Positions 8,705 to 18,543 of a stretch of DNA of 64,000 nt are shown piece after piece (the stretch's first letter is position 1; the number at the start of each line of letters is the position of its first letter). Location of the stretch: the NCBI RefSeq assembly GCF_900112105.1, contig NZ_FOKV01000001.1, forward strand, positions 1,116,001-1,180,000, written 5' to 3'. Both the position numbers and the translations under genes were made by a program. Under the pieces are notes generated by a model. It searched no databases, was not told where the DNA came from, and saw only the letters and a list, made by a program, of their open reading frames with translations. The DNA is from Zunongwangia mangrovi (lineage in GTDB: Bacteria; Bacteroidota; Bacteroidia; Flavobacteriales; Flavobacteriaceae).

Positions 8705-9496
8705 ATGAAACTAAAGTTGTTATTCCTATTAATATTTTTCTCTTTTAGGATTTCAGCACAGGGAACTATAAAAGAAAAATTCGATTATGAAGTAATTTAT
8801 AAGTTGTCTTTTAAATTAGATTCTACTCTTGTTAAGCCCGAAAGTGAATATATGATGCTTTATCTGGGAAAAGATTATTCATATTATATAAGTAGGGCTC
8901 AAAATTTTGCAGATCAAATAAAAGTAAAGGGAAACTCTGGCAGTACATCCAAAAATGCCTTAACCAATTTTCATTATCAAATTTTAAAAGAAATAAAAAA
9001 CGATAGGTTATTTTATATTCATACAATCGCTGCAGATCGATTTTATTTTGGACAGGATAAGAATCTCTTCAATTGGCAAATAGAAACAGAAACCAAAGAA
9101 ATAAAGGGATATAAAATCCAAAAAGCCATTACAAGCTTTGCAGGGAGAGATTATGTGGCATGGTTTACTCCAGAGGTTCCAATCTCAGACGGACCTTATA
9201 AATTTAATGGTTTGCCGGGATTAATTTTAGAGATTTTAGACGTTGAAAGTGAATGGAATTTTGAATTTGTCGGTTTAAAAAAGCTATCTCCAAAACAGGA
9301 TTTTCAATTAAAATTTAATCAGATTATAAAAACAAGTCCGGCCGAATTAAAAGCAACTAACCTTCGTTATCTCAAAGATCCTTTTACTTATGTAAATGAT
9401 CCAAATATTACTATTTCGCCAGAAGTTCATAAGAAATACATCGAGGCTTTTACGAAAATGCTTGAAAAAGAAAATAATCCCATAGAACTGGAATAG
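8705..9496 (+). CDS. GLPGLI family protein, copy 5
   Basis: A 263-residue exported protein with signal peptide MKLKLLFLLIFFSFRISAQ, nearly the same as that of copy 3. Its mature part, however, reads like copy 1: FAGRDYVAWFTPEVPISDG and FKLDSTL in place of YQEDSTDENS. The GLPGLI block is GPYKFNGLPGLILEI and the C-terminus NNPIELE. The combination of copy-3-like leader and copy-1-like body suggests recombination among paralogues. One base separates its stop codon from the ATG of the outer-membrane protein at 9498, so the two are almost surely co-translated. Confidence 0.85.
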   Translation: MKLKLLFLLIFFSFRISAQGTIKEKFDYEVIYKLSFKLDSTLVKPESEYMMLYLGKDYSYYISRAQNFADQIKVKGNSGSTSKNALTNFHYQILKEIKNDRLFYIHTIAADRFYFGQDKNLFNWQIETETKEIKGYKIQKAITSFAGRDYVAWFTPEVPISDGPYKFNGLPGLILEILDVESEWNFEFVGLKKLSPKQDFQLKFNQIIKTSPAELKATNLRYLKDPFTYVNDPNITISPEVHKKYIEAFTKMLEKENNPIELE

Positions 9497-9497
9497 C

Positions 9498-12134
9498 ATG
9501 GAAAAAATCCTCTTCATAATTCTATCAATATTCGTTCTTTTTGCAGGCTATTCTCAAACTGAGATTACGGGACAGGTTTTAGACGATAAAAGTAAAAAGC
9601 TTAGTGGCGCAACGGTAATGATCAGTAAAGATTCGGTTTCTTCGATTCTTGCTTATGGAATTTCAGACGCCGATGGAAAATTTAAGGTAACCGTGAAAAG
9701 TGAGAGTGAATCCTTATTTTTAAAAGTTTCTTACATTGGTTTTGCTACATTCGAAAAAACTATTCTCAATAAAGCGCAACAATTAGTAGTGGAACTTTCG
9801 CCTTCTTCTGAGGCTCTAAAAGAAGTAATCGTAAAATCTGAAATTTTACAGCAACGCGGTGATACGCTCAGTTTTTCTGTAGCTGCTTTTAAAGGTAAAA
9901 ATGACCGGGTAATTGCAGATGTGCTAAAGAAAATTCCAGGAATCGAAATTCGACCAAATGGGGGGATTTATTACAAAGATGAGCCAATCCAGAAATATTA
10001 TATTGAAGGTTTAGATATGTTGGAAGGGCGTTACAATCTGGCCAATAATAACCTTTCGGCCGATGCGGTTTCTAAAATCGAAATTCTAGAAAACCATCAG
10101 CCGGTAAAGGTTTTGGATAGTTTAGAGTTTTCAGAAAGAGCTTCGATCAATATAAAGCTCAAAAAAGATATCACGTTTAGCGGAACAGCAACCGCTGGGA
10201 TCGGTGCGGCGCCTTTGCTATGGCAAGCTAGAGTAACGCCCATGGTATTTACTAAGAAAAGGCAGGCAATAGTTACCTACCAAAGTAACAATACTGGCGT
10301 AGATGCCTCTGGTGAAGTTCTTAATTTTTCACAGAACTTCTATGGAAATAATTTTGATATTGATAAAGAAAATTGGGTTTCGATACAAAATGTGTCGCTA
10401 CCTCCATTTTCTTCCGAGCGTTGGCTGGATAATAATGTTCATTTACTTTCGGGAAATATTTTACAGCGTATTAAAAAAGATTTAGATCTAAAATTGAATA
10501 TTTCTTACCTTAATGATTATCAGCAACAGGATGGTAGTACCCAAACACGCTATTTTACTCCTACAGATACGATCGATGTCATCGAAAATACGAATAACGA
10601 TATTTTTATAAGTAAGTTGGAAGGAGAGCTTACTTTAGAGAATAATGCTGATAAAAATTATTTTAAAGATCAATTAGCCTTTAATGGATCCTGGAATGCT
10701 AAACGCGGTTTAATAGATCGTCCTGATACACGAATAATGCAGCAGATGGGCAATCCTTTCTTCGGAATTAAAAACGATTTGGGCCTGCTTAGAACTGTAG
10801 GAAAGCAATTGATCACTTTTACTTCAAATACAGGTTTTGCTGAAAATAATCAGGATCTTTTAGTAAAGCCGGGACAGTTTGAAGCCATTTTTAACGATGG
10901 TGAGCCTTATGAACAGCTTCAGCAATTAGTTTCAACCAGAAAAATATACACCGATAATTCGGCCGGCTTTACCAAAGCGTTAGGGAAATTTACCATAGCA
11001 CCAAAATTTGGATTTTCTATCCAGAATCAGCAATTAGATACCGATATTTTTCTGGAAGATGGAGAAGAGGTTTTGGATGCTGATTTTAAAAACAGAACCG
11101 AATTTGTAGAATCTTCAGTCTATTTTAAAAATTCTTTCAGATTTAAAAGTAAAGATGAAACCTGGAATTTGAGTTTAAGTACGCCGTTAGAGTTTAAAAG
11201 TTTTCGTTTAGATGATGATAATTTTGAAGAAACCAGGGAGTTGGATCGGCTGATTTTTGAACCTTATTTTTCTATGAATAAAAAACTTTCTGCTTATTGG
11301 GATGCAAATGCTTCAGCAGCCTTAAGGTATGATTTTGGAGAACTTCAGCAATTATATTATGGCTTTTTATTAAATGGATATCGAAATCTAAATAGGTATA
11401 ACGCCCCAATTTCCGAAGAAACAAGACAAATTTATAATGCCGGGCTGGGGTATCGAAATCCCTTAAAACAGTTATTCTTAAGCGCATCTTATTCTTATAA
11501 TTATTCTGAAAATAATTTGCTGTACAGTTCTAATATTGGTGAAAATGGGACAACAATTTTAGAAGCTGTAGCTTTAGATAATAACTCCGATAATCATAGT
11601 TTTAGAGCTGGTGGAAGTAAGTATTTTAGGAAAATGAAAACAACGCTTAAATTGAATACTTCTTATAATTTATCAAAACGTCAGCAGCTTTTAAATAATA
11701 CGCTGGCCGAAGTAAACACAAGAAGTTTAAATTTTCGGGGAAGCCTAGATGCTGAAATTTCCAGTTGGTTAATTGCGAATTATTCGGGTAATTATACTAC
11801 TTATACTTCAGGTTTCGAAGATGGAGATTTTCAAACAATAGAAACTCATCAACATACGCTCGATCTTTATTTTTATCCAAAGGACAACCAATACCTAAGT
11901 GCGGGAGGCGAATATTATGGCAATTCTTTATCTGAAAATGGCACCAATTATTTTGTGAACCTAGGCTATCAGTTTACTTTTGAGAAACCTAAAATGGATC
12001 TTAACATTAGCTGGCGAAATATTTTAAATACAGATACCTTTATTAATGCGTATAATAACGAGTATTATTACGTGCAAAGTAGTTATCGATTACGGCCATC
12101 GCAGGTGTTAGCCACCTTAAAATTTACCTTGTAA
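9498..12134 (+). CDS. TonB-receptor-like outer-membrane beta-barrel with carboxypeptidase-like regulatory domain
   Basis: An 878-residue protein with signal peptide (MEKILFIILSIFVLFAGYSQ). It has a carboxypeptidase-regulatory-like beta-sandwich (about 22-112, ITGQVLDDKSKKLSGATV), a plug-like domain (about 115-230, IADVLKKIPGIEI and YYIEGLDMLEGRYNLANNN), and a long C-terminal region rich in alternating aromatic strands ending SSYRLRPSQVLATLKFTL, typical of a barrel. Such proteins are commonly found directly after GLPGLI genes in Bacteroidota. I infer an outer-membrane pore or export/import partner for the GLPGLI proteins; the substrate is not known. It abuts cutC with one base between the genes. 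Confidence 0.8.
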   Translation: MEKILFIILSIFVLFAGYSQTEITGQVLDDKSKKLSGATVMISKDSVSSILAYGISDADGKFKVTVKSESESLFLKVSYIGFATFEKTILNKAQQLVVELSPSSEALKEVIVKSEILQQRGDTLSFSVAAFKGKNDRVIADVLKKIPGIEIRPNGGIYYKDEPIQKYYIEGLDMLEGRYNLANNNLSADAVSKIEILENHQPVKVLDSLEFSERASINIKLKKDITFSGTATAGIGAAPLLWQARVTPMVFTKKRQAIVTYQSNNTGVDASGEVLNFSQNFYGNNFDIDKENWVSIQNVSLPPFSSERWLDNNVHLLSGNILQRIKKDLDLKLNISYLNDYQQQDGSTQTRYFTPTDTIDVIENTNNDIFISKLEGELTLENNADKNYFKDQLAFNGSWNAKRGLIDRPDTRIMQQMGNPFFGIKNDLGLLRTVGKQLITFTSNTGFAENNQDLLVKPGQFEAIFNDGEPYEQLQQLVSTRKIYTDNSAGFTKALGKFTIAPKFGFSIQNQQLDTDIFLEDGEEVLDADFKNRTEFVESSVYFKNSFRFKSKDETWNLSLSTPLEFKSFRLDDDNFEETRELDRLIFEPYFSMNKKLSAYWDANASAALRYDFGELQQLYYGFLLNGYRNLNRYNAPISEETRQIYNAGLGYRNPLKQLFLSASYSYNYSENNLLYSSNIGENGTTILEAVALDNNSDNHSFRAGGSKYFRKMKTTLKLNTSYNLSKRQQLLNNTLAEVNTRSLNFRGSLDAEISSWLIANYSGNYTTYTSGFEDGDFQTIETHQHTLDLYFYPKDNQYLSAGGEYYGNSLSENGTNYFVNLGYQFTFEKPKMDLNISWRNILNTDTFINAYNNEYYYVQSSYRLRPSQVLATLKFTL

Positions 12135-12135
12135 A

Positions 12136-12765
12136 ATGACAAATTTCGTCAAAGAAGCCTGTGTGGAATCTTTAGAAGAAGCCTTAAAAGCTGAAACACT
12201 TGGCGCAGACCGAGTAGAGCTGTGCGCAGACTTGTCGCAAGATGGAATTACTCCTGAAAGAAATGTTATTGAAAAGGCAAAAGCACAATTGAAGATTCCG
12301 TTTCGCGTGATGATTCGTCCTCGTGGAGGCGATTTTGTATATTCTGAAGCCGAATTTGAAGTAATGAAGCAGGATATCTCATTTTGTAAAGCAATTGGAG
12401 TAGAAGGAGTTGTTTTTGGAATCCTAAAAGAAGATAACACTTTGGATTTAGAACGAATTTCAACTTTGGTAGCACTTTCTAAACCATTAAAAGTAGTAAT
12501 CCATAAAGCCATTGATGAAACACCAGATATTTTAAAAGCTACTGAAGAATTATCGAAAATCGATGGAATTTCTACAATTTTAAGTTCAGGTGGAAAAGCG
12601 ACAGCAAAAGAAGGAATTTCAACTTTAAAAAATATGATTGCTGTTTCCGGTAATAAACTGGAAATCATGCCGGCCGGCCGGGTTACAAATAAAAATTTAG
12701 ACGAAATACATAAAAGTATCGGTGCGCGGGCCTATCATGGTCGCCGAATTCTTGGTGCATTTTAA
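12136..12765 (+). CDS. cutC: CutC family protein (copper homeostasis-type TIM barrel)
   Basis: A 209-residue cytoplasmic protein matching the CutC family: VKEACVESLEEALKAETLGADRVELCADLSQDGITPE at the N-terminus, RVMIRPRGGDFVYSEAEFEVM in the middle and the C-terminal ILSSGGKATAKEG and MPAGRVTNKN barrel strands. Family members are usually 230-250 residues, so this is a short version lacking part of the C-terminal tail. CutC was named for copper tolerance in E. coli, but its biochemical role is unsettled. Translational proximity to the barrel protein upstream suggests it belongs to the GLPGLI transcription unit. Start ATG is one base after the preceding stop codon. Confidence 0.85.
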   Translation: MTNFVKEACVESLEEALKAETLGADRVELCADLSQDGITPERNVIEKAKAQLKIPFRVMIRPRGGDFVYSEAEFEVMKQDISFCKAIGVEGVVFGILKEDNTLDLERISTLVALSKPLKVVIHKAIDETPDILKATEELSKIDGISTILSSGGKATAKEGISTLKNMIAVSGNKLEIMPAGRVTNKNLDEIHKSIGARAYHGRRILGAF

Positions 12766-12803
12766 TATTTTTTTATAATTTAGCTAATCCAAACGTTTTT
12801 TAT

Positions 12804-12941
12804 ATGAATACTGAGCAGAAAGGAAAACCAGAGGCTAAATTAAGAACAGCAGTTCTAATTATTCTGGCAATCGTTGTTTTTCAGATAATTATGGATTGGA
12901 GTGATTTTAAGGCCGGGCTATTAGGTGCATTTCTACACTAA
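12804..12941 (+). CDS. small single-span membrane protein (45 aa)
   Basis: A 45-residue open reading frame starting ATG at 12804: a charged head (MNTEQKGKPEAKLR), one hydrophobic helix (TAVLIILAIVVFQIIM) and a short tail ending GAFLH. The composition (positive-inside head, one membrane span) is what a genuine small inner-membrane protein looks like, and it sits in an otherwise empty region after cutC. No function can be assigned; homologues in related genomes would be needed to confirm it. Confidence 0.55.
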   Translation: MNTEQKGKPEAKLRTAVLIILAIVVFQIIMDWSDFKAGLLGAFLH

Positions 12942-13193
12942 GCAAAGAAGGTCTTAAAATTTGCTAATTTCTTCGTTATGAAACTCGTGAATTTCAGTAG
13001 GCGAGTTATATCAAAATTAAAATAGGTCTTTTCAGTAATTAGCAGAAATCTGTCTTTTCGAGATAGTATTTTCAAAATCAATTTTTATTCTAACACTCGC
13101 AGAATATCTTGATACTTAACAATGAATAGCTGTTTTGTAGATTTCTGATTTTTATTTTCTAAAATGGAATTTCCATCTTAAAAATTCAGCATA
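12942..13193. other. intergenic, nothing recognised
   Basis: AT-rich DNA between the small membrane-protein gene and the groEL terminator. No convincing reading frame, RNA or repeat was seen on either strand. Confidence 0.5.
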
Positions 13194-13228
13194 AAAAAAG
13201 CTGCCTTAAATGAATAAGACAGCTTTTA
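13194..13228 (-). terminator. Rho-independent terminator of groES-groEL
   Basis: A 13-bp stem (13196-13208 with 13215-13227, loop of six). The single C/A mismatch on the plus strand becomes a G-U wobble in the minus-strand RNA, and the minus strand then reads into seven T residues (complement of 13193-13199). It lies 24 bp past the groEL stop codon. Confidence 0.85.
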
Positions 13229-13251
13229 AAATTATTGGGTTTGTGATGTGA

Positions 13252-14925
<1,674 letters not shown>

Positions 14926-14970
14926 CTAAAAATTGGTTAATTTTAATTACGATTGAATTTGAGAAAGAAA

Positions 14971-15246
14971 TTATACGATCGCTAGGATATCGTCTTCTCT
15001 CATGATAAGATAATCTGTACCTTCTAATTTAAGTTCGGTACCGGCATATTTGCCATAAAGAACCATATCACCAACACTAACAGTCATATCATGATCTTTG
15101 GTTCCTTTACCTACTGCCACAACTTTACCTCTTTGAGGTTTTTCTTTTGCAGTCTCTGGAATGTAGATACCTGAAGCTGTTTTAGTCTCAGCTGCTACAG
15201 GCTCGATAAGAACTCTGTCTGAAAGCGGTTTAATGTTTAGTCCCAT
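14971..15246 (-). CDS. groS: co-chaperonin GroES (Hsp10)
   Basis: A 91-residue co-chaperonin, a typical length. It shows the [13 protein letters not shown] start, the mobile-loop region (about 17-31), [12 protein letters not shown] and the C-terminal [20 protein letters not shown]. It caps the GroEL ring. First gene of the groES-groEL operon. The DNA upstream (15247-15343) is AT-rich and must hold the promoter, but I see no box that fits the TTG/TAnnTTTG pattern well, and no CIRCE-like dyad. Confidence 0.97.
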   Translation of the reverse strand: MGLNIKPLSDRVLIEPVAAETKTASGIYIPETAKEKPQRGKVVAVGKGTKDHDMTVSVGDMVLYGKYAGTELKLEGTDYLIMREDDILAIV

Positions 15247-15343
15247 TTTCTTTAAATTTATTTTGATTAATTAATTTTTAAATACTCGATTCTGAATATT
15301 TCGAAAATTATGCCACTCAAAAAAAGCTGACATTAATAAATAA

Positions 15344-15375
15344 AAAATGCCAGCTTTGTGACAAGCTGGCATTTT
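15344..15375 (-). terminator. Rho-independent terminator downstream of secG
   Basis: A perfect 13-bp inverted repeat (15344-15356 and 15363-15375) with a six-base loop. On the minus strand the stem is followed by a run of T (complement of 15342-15347), ending the miaB-to-secG transcription unit 23 bp after the secG stop codon. The plus-strand reading also has a short T-rich end, but no plus-strand gene ends here. Confidence 0.85.
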
Positions 15376-15397
15376 ATTATAAAAATGGGTTTATTTT

Positions 15398-15763
15398 TTA
15401 CTGAGCACTATCTGTAGCTGGAGCAGTTAGAGTTTGCTCGTTTTGCTGTGCTGGTGCAGGATCTGCTTCTGGTAAAGCATTTTCTACTTCGTTCTCATCA
15501 AAGATCTTAGAATCTCCAAAACCGCTGCTGCCATCCATAATAGAAACATTACTTATTAGGATAAGTACTAATAGAACGGTTGCTAATGTCCATGTACTTT
15601 TGTCTAAAAAATCGTTTGTCTTTTGTACACCACCAATTTGTTGACCGCCGCCACCAATAGAAGATGATAAACCGCCTCCTTTAGGATTTTGCACCATGAT
15701 AACTACCACTAGCAAAAATGCTACGATAACTATTAAAACTAAAAAAATTGTGAATGTGCTCAT
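15398..15763 (-). CDS. secG: preprotein translocase subunit SecG
   Basis: A 121-residue inner-membrane protein with two hydrophobic helices (about 3-22 and 58-76) around the conserved loop VVIMVQNPKGGGLSSSIGGGGQQIGG, the SecG signature. It assists SecYEG-mediated protein export. The C-terminal tail after the second helix is long, acidic and Ala/Gln/Pro-rich (about 80-121), which is usual in Bacteroidota. Its ATG overlaps the end of the upstream TPR gene by four bases, showing translational coupling; last gene of the minus-strand unit. Confidence 0.92.
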   Translation of the reverse strand: MSTFTIFLVLIVIVAFLLVVVIMVQNPKGGGLSSSIGGGGQQIGGVQKTNDFLDKSTWTLATVLLVLILISNVSIMDGSSGFGDSKIFDENEVENALPEADPAPAQQNEQTLTAPATDSAQ

Positions 15764-16626
15764 TCTTTATCTGTATTATTTTCCTGTAATTTTTCGATTG
15801 CCCGAATTTGGTCTGCAAAGAAACCACTTTTTTCGGGATTTTTCAAAATTAAAATTTTATATGCCTGAATGGCTTTTTTGTAGTTTTTTTGTTCTAGGTA
15901 AACCCGTGCTAAAGTCTCTGTCATTAAGGCTTCGGGTGCCGGGCTAGAGAGATCTGGAGCAGTTGCTTTTGGTGAAGATTTAGCCGGTTTTATTTTTGGA
16001 TTCTTAGAAATAAAACGGTCGATAATGTCGAATTTCTTCTGAATATTTTCTGGGGCGTCTTCTTCTTTTTTAGCTTGTTTTTGCTGCTCAAGAGGTTTGG
16101 CAGAAGTTAATCTAAGCCATTCTGAAAAGCTATGTGATTCTGCATTATTAAATTGTAGTGGTTTGCCAATTTTTAGTTGTTCTTCTGGTAACTCTTCTTC
16201 GCTTTTCTTGTTTTTTGAACGCTCAAAAAGCTCAGGATCCATCACCTTGTCAGATTCGTCCTGCTTCATTTGTATAGCTTCATCAATCGCCATACTTTTT
16301 TTGCCTAAAACTTCTATTGGTTCGTAAACCTCAAGATTGTTAAGTTTTTCCTCCTGTTTTTTAATTTGATGCGCTATGCGATTTTGGTTAAAATCGATAG
16401 AGCTTATGTATTCAAAAAGGATTTCACGGTCGGTAGTAAAAGCCGCAGTTTTTCGTAAAGCCGAATTATAAGATGGGCTATCTGCATCTTTAAGGCCTTT
16501 TAATCGAATTGCACGTGCCGCCTGAAAGTAAGGAGCATTGATAAGAATATCTTCCAAAGCACGAGTTTCCTGTGGGGAAACCTCCTCGGGATGTTCTAAT
16601 AAATATGTGAAATTCTTTAAATCCAT
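15760..16626 (-). CDS. tetratricopeptide-like protein (unknown role)
   Basis: A 288-residue cytoplasmic protein without signal peptide. The N-terminal third is helical (FTYLLEHPEEVSPQETRALEDIL...), the middle is charged and of low complexity (about 95-225), and the C-terminal 50 residues form one clear TPR-like helical pair (ALMTETLARVYLEQKNYKKAIQAYKILILKNPEKSG). It lies between lptE and secG, overlapping secG by four bases, an arrangement I believe is common in Flavobacteriia. A role in envelope assembly or export is suggested by neighbours only. Confidence 0.75.
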   Translation of the reverse strand: MDLKNFTYLLEHPEEVSPQETRALEDILINAPYFQAARAIRLKGLKDADSPSYNSALRKTAAFTTDREILFEYISSIDFNQNRIAHQIKKQEEKLNNLEVYEPIEVLGKKSMAIDEAIQMKQDESDKVMDPELFERSKNKKSEEELPEEQLKIGKPLQFNNAESHSFSEWLRLTSAKPLEQQKQAKKEEDAPENIQKKFDIIDRFISKNPKIKPAKSSPKATAPDLSSPAPEALMTETLARVYLEQKNYKKAIQAYKILILKNPEKSGFFADQIRAIEKLQENNTDKE

Positions 16627-16634
16627 AGCTAATT

Positions 16635-17138
16635 TTACCAGTCGGTTAAAGCTGCATTAAAGATATCCTGTGTTATCCTGTCGTAAATTTGTTCTATTGC
16701 TGTATCTAAGGTAGAGCCAATTAACTGTTGACCAGCCGGATAATCATAATAGAAAGAAAAACGCCTGTCGAAATTTTTTTCAGGATCTAGCGTGTTATAA
16801 AATCTTACTTGAACCGCAATTGTTAGCCTGTTTTGTGCCGCTGTGTTTTGCGCAGTCGCCGTCATTGGGGCGATGTAATAATCGATAATTTCCCCTTCAA
16901 ATATCAAATCGCCGTTATTATTAGTTAAGGTAAGATTTGTTTGGCTTTGGATAAGATCCTGTAAGTTAAGCTTAAAGGTTCTTTCGATTCCCGGTTCTAT
17001 TAAATTTGCAGTGTTCTGGAAATTATTTACCTGAAATGTTTCTTCATCACCTTGGGATACCCCGGTAAAAGAATAAATACCGCAGGAAACTAGCGTTAAA
17101 ACACTAAAAATCGATAAAATAAGTCCTAATTTCTTCAT
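16635..17138 (-). CDS. lptE: LptE family LPS-assembly lipoprotein
   Basis: A 167-residue lipoprotein: signal peptide MKKLGLILSIFSVLTLVSCG with lipobox VSCG (Cys19). The mature part, starting with GIYSFTGVS and containing FEGEIIDYYIAPM and RFYNTLDPEKNFDRRFSF, matches the Bacteroidota form of LptE, the plug of the LptD outer-membrane LPS translocon. C-terminal helix ends DRITQDIFNAALTDW. It sits in the miaB-sigma54 activator-lptE-TPR-secG gene run, 46 bp after the activator. Family fairly certain; weaker sequence conservation than the housekeeping genes around it. Confidence 0.75.
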   Translation of the reverse strand: MKKLGLILSIFSVLTLVSCGIYSFTGVSQGDEETFQVNNFQNTANLIEPGIERTFKLNLQDLIQSQTNLTLTNNNGDLIFEGEIIDYYIAPMTATAQNTAAQNRLTIAVQVRFYNTLDPEKNFDRRFSFYYDYPAGQQLIGSTLDTAIEQIYDRITQDIFNAALTDW

Positions 17139-17184
17139 AGGTATAGATCGTAAATTTCGCTGTTTTTAGAACGAAATTCAGTAA

Positions 17185-18480
17185 TTATAAATTGTATTGC
17201 TTGATCTTACGATAAAGTGTTCTTTCGCTAATCCCTAATTCTTCAGCCGCAGCTTTACGTTTTCCGTTATGGCGCTCTAGCGATTTTTTGATCAGTTCTA
17301 ACTCTTTATCCTGAAGTGACAGGGTTTCCTCTTCTTCGATCTCTTCAGCAAAGTGATATTTGTCTTTTTCAGACAGATTTTCTGGCTCTGGAGATTCATA
17401 TTCACTTCTGCTACTTTGTTGCGGTATTTGAAGTACTTCAAGATTATCGCTATCCAGATCCTCTACATTAAAATCTTCAGTGTCCTCGTCTCCATTACCG
17501 TAGATCTTTTGAATAAGCCCTTCATTTTCATCACGAACTTCCTTAGAATTGCCTTCCTGCATTAATTTTAAGGTAAGTTTTTTAAGATCGTTAAGGTCAT
17601 TTTTCATGTCAAAAAGAACCTTATAAAGGATCTCTCTTTCATTACTGAAGTCGCTATCCTTTTTCTTATCTGAAATTACCGCCGGCAAATTGCTGCCCAT
17701 ATCTGGCAAATATTCTTTAAGCTCTTTACCATTAATTGAACGATCCTGCTCTAGAACTGAAATTTGTTCAGCAATATTTCGAAGCTGACGAATATTCCCA
17801 CCCCAGTGATATTTTTGCATTAAAAGTACGGCGTCATCTTCTAATCTGATGGTTGGCATTTTATATTTTAAAGCAAAATCTGAAGCAAATTTTCTAAATA
17901 ATAGATGGATATCGCCTTTACGTTCGCGAAGTGGTGGTAAATGAATTTCTACCGTGCTTAGGCGATAATAAAGATCTTCTCTAAATTTTTCTTTTTTGAT
18001 CGACTCGAACATGTTTATGTTGGTCGCGGCAACGATACGAACATTTGTTTTTTGAACTTTAGAAGAACCTACTTTGATAAATTCTCCGTTTTCCAAAACA
18101 CGCAAAAGTCTTACCTGGGTTGGGAGTGGCAATTCACCAACTTCATCTAAAAATATGGTACCGCCATCGGCAACTTCAAAATAACCGCTTCTTGTTTGGG
18201 TAGCGCCTGTAAATGCTCCTTTTTCGTGACCAAAAAGTTCACTATCTATAGTTCCTTCAGGAATAGCTCCGCAGTTTACAGCAATATATTTACCATGTTT
18301 ACGATGCGATAGCGAGTGCACTATTTTAGGGATACTTTCTTTACCAACACCACTTTCCCCGGTTACTAGTACCGAAATATCTGTAGGAGAAACCTGGATG
18401 GCTTTTTCTATCGCTCTATTTAGTTTTGGGTCGTCGCCTATAATACCAAAACGTTGTTTTATAGCCTGTACTGATTCCAT
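17185..18480 (-). CDS. sigma-54-dependent transcriptional activator without receiver domain
   Basis: A 431-residue regulator. The AAA+ domain begins almost at the N-terminus: Walker A GESGVGKE (about 40-47), the sigma-54 contact loop GAFTGA (about 89-94), Walker B GGTIFLDEVGELP (about 110-122), then the R-finger region and NIRQLRNIAEQI. A long acidic linker (about 260-385) follows, then a Fis-type helix-turn-helix (KKSLERHNGKRKAAAEELGISERTLYRKIKQYNL). No receiver, PAS or GAF domain precedes the AAA+ core, so activity is probably controlled by expression or by a partner. Lies in the same direction as miaB upstream and lptE downstream. Confidence 0.88.
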   Translation of the reverse strand: MESVQAIKQRFGIIGDDPKLNRAIEKAIQVSPTDISVLVTGESGVGKESIPKIVHSLSHRKHGKYIAVNCGAIPEGTIDSELFGHEKGAFTGATQTRSGYFEVADGGTIFLDEVGELPLPTQVRLLRVLENGEFIKVGSSKVQKTNVRIVAATNINMFESIKKEKFREDLYYRLSTVEIHLPPLRERKGDIHLLFRKFASDFALKYKMPTIRLEDDAVLLMQKYHWGGNIRQLRNIAEQISVLEQDRSINGKELKEYLPDMGSNLPAVISDKKKDSDFSNEREILYKVLFDMKNDLNDLKKLTLKLMQEGNSKEVRDENEGLIQKIYGNGDEDTEDFNVEDLDSDNLEVLQIPQQSSRSEYESPEPENLSEKDKYHFAEEIEEEETLSLQDKELELIKKSLERHNGKRKAAAEELGISERTLYRKIKQYNL

Positions 18481-18543
18481 TTAAGGTGTGTGCTATTTAG
18501 TGTTATTGATTTGTTGTTAAATTTGAAACCTTAAATTTTAGAT

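Noticed and set aside
12117-12668. Minus-strand 183-codon frame antisense to cutC
   Set aside because: A shadow of the well-supported cutC coding frame; low-complexity Ser/Thr/Ile composition.
15247-15343. CIRCE/HrcA-type dyad upstream of groES
   Set aside because: I looked for a long inverted repeat with a 9-bp spacer and found none; heat-shock control cannot be claimed.
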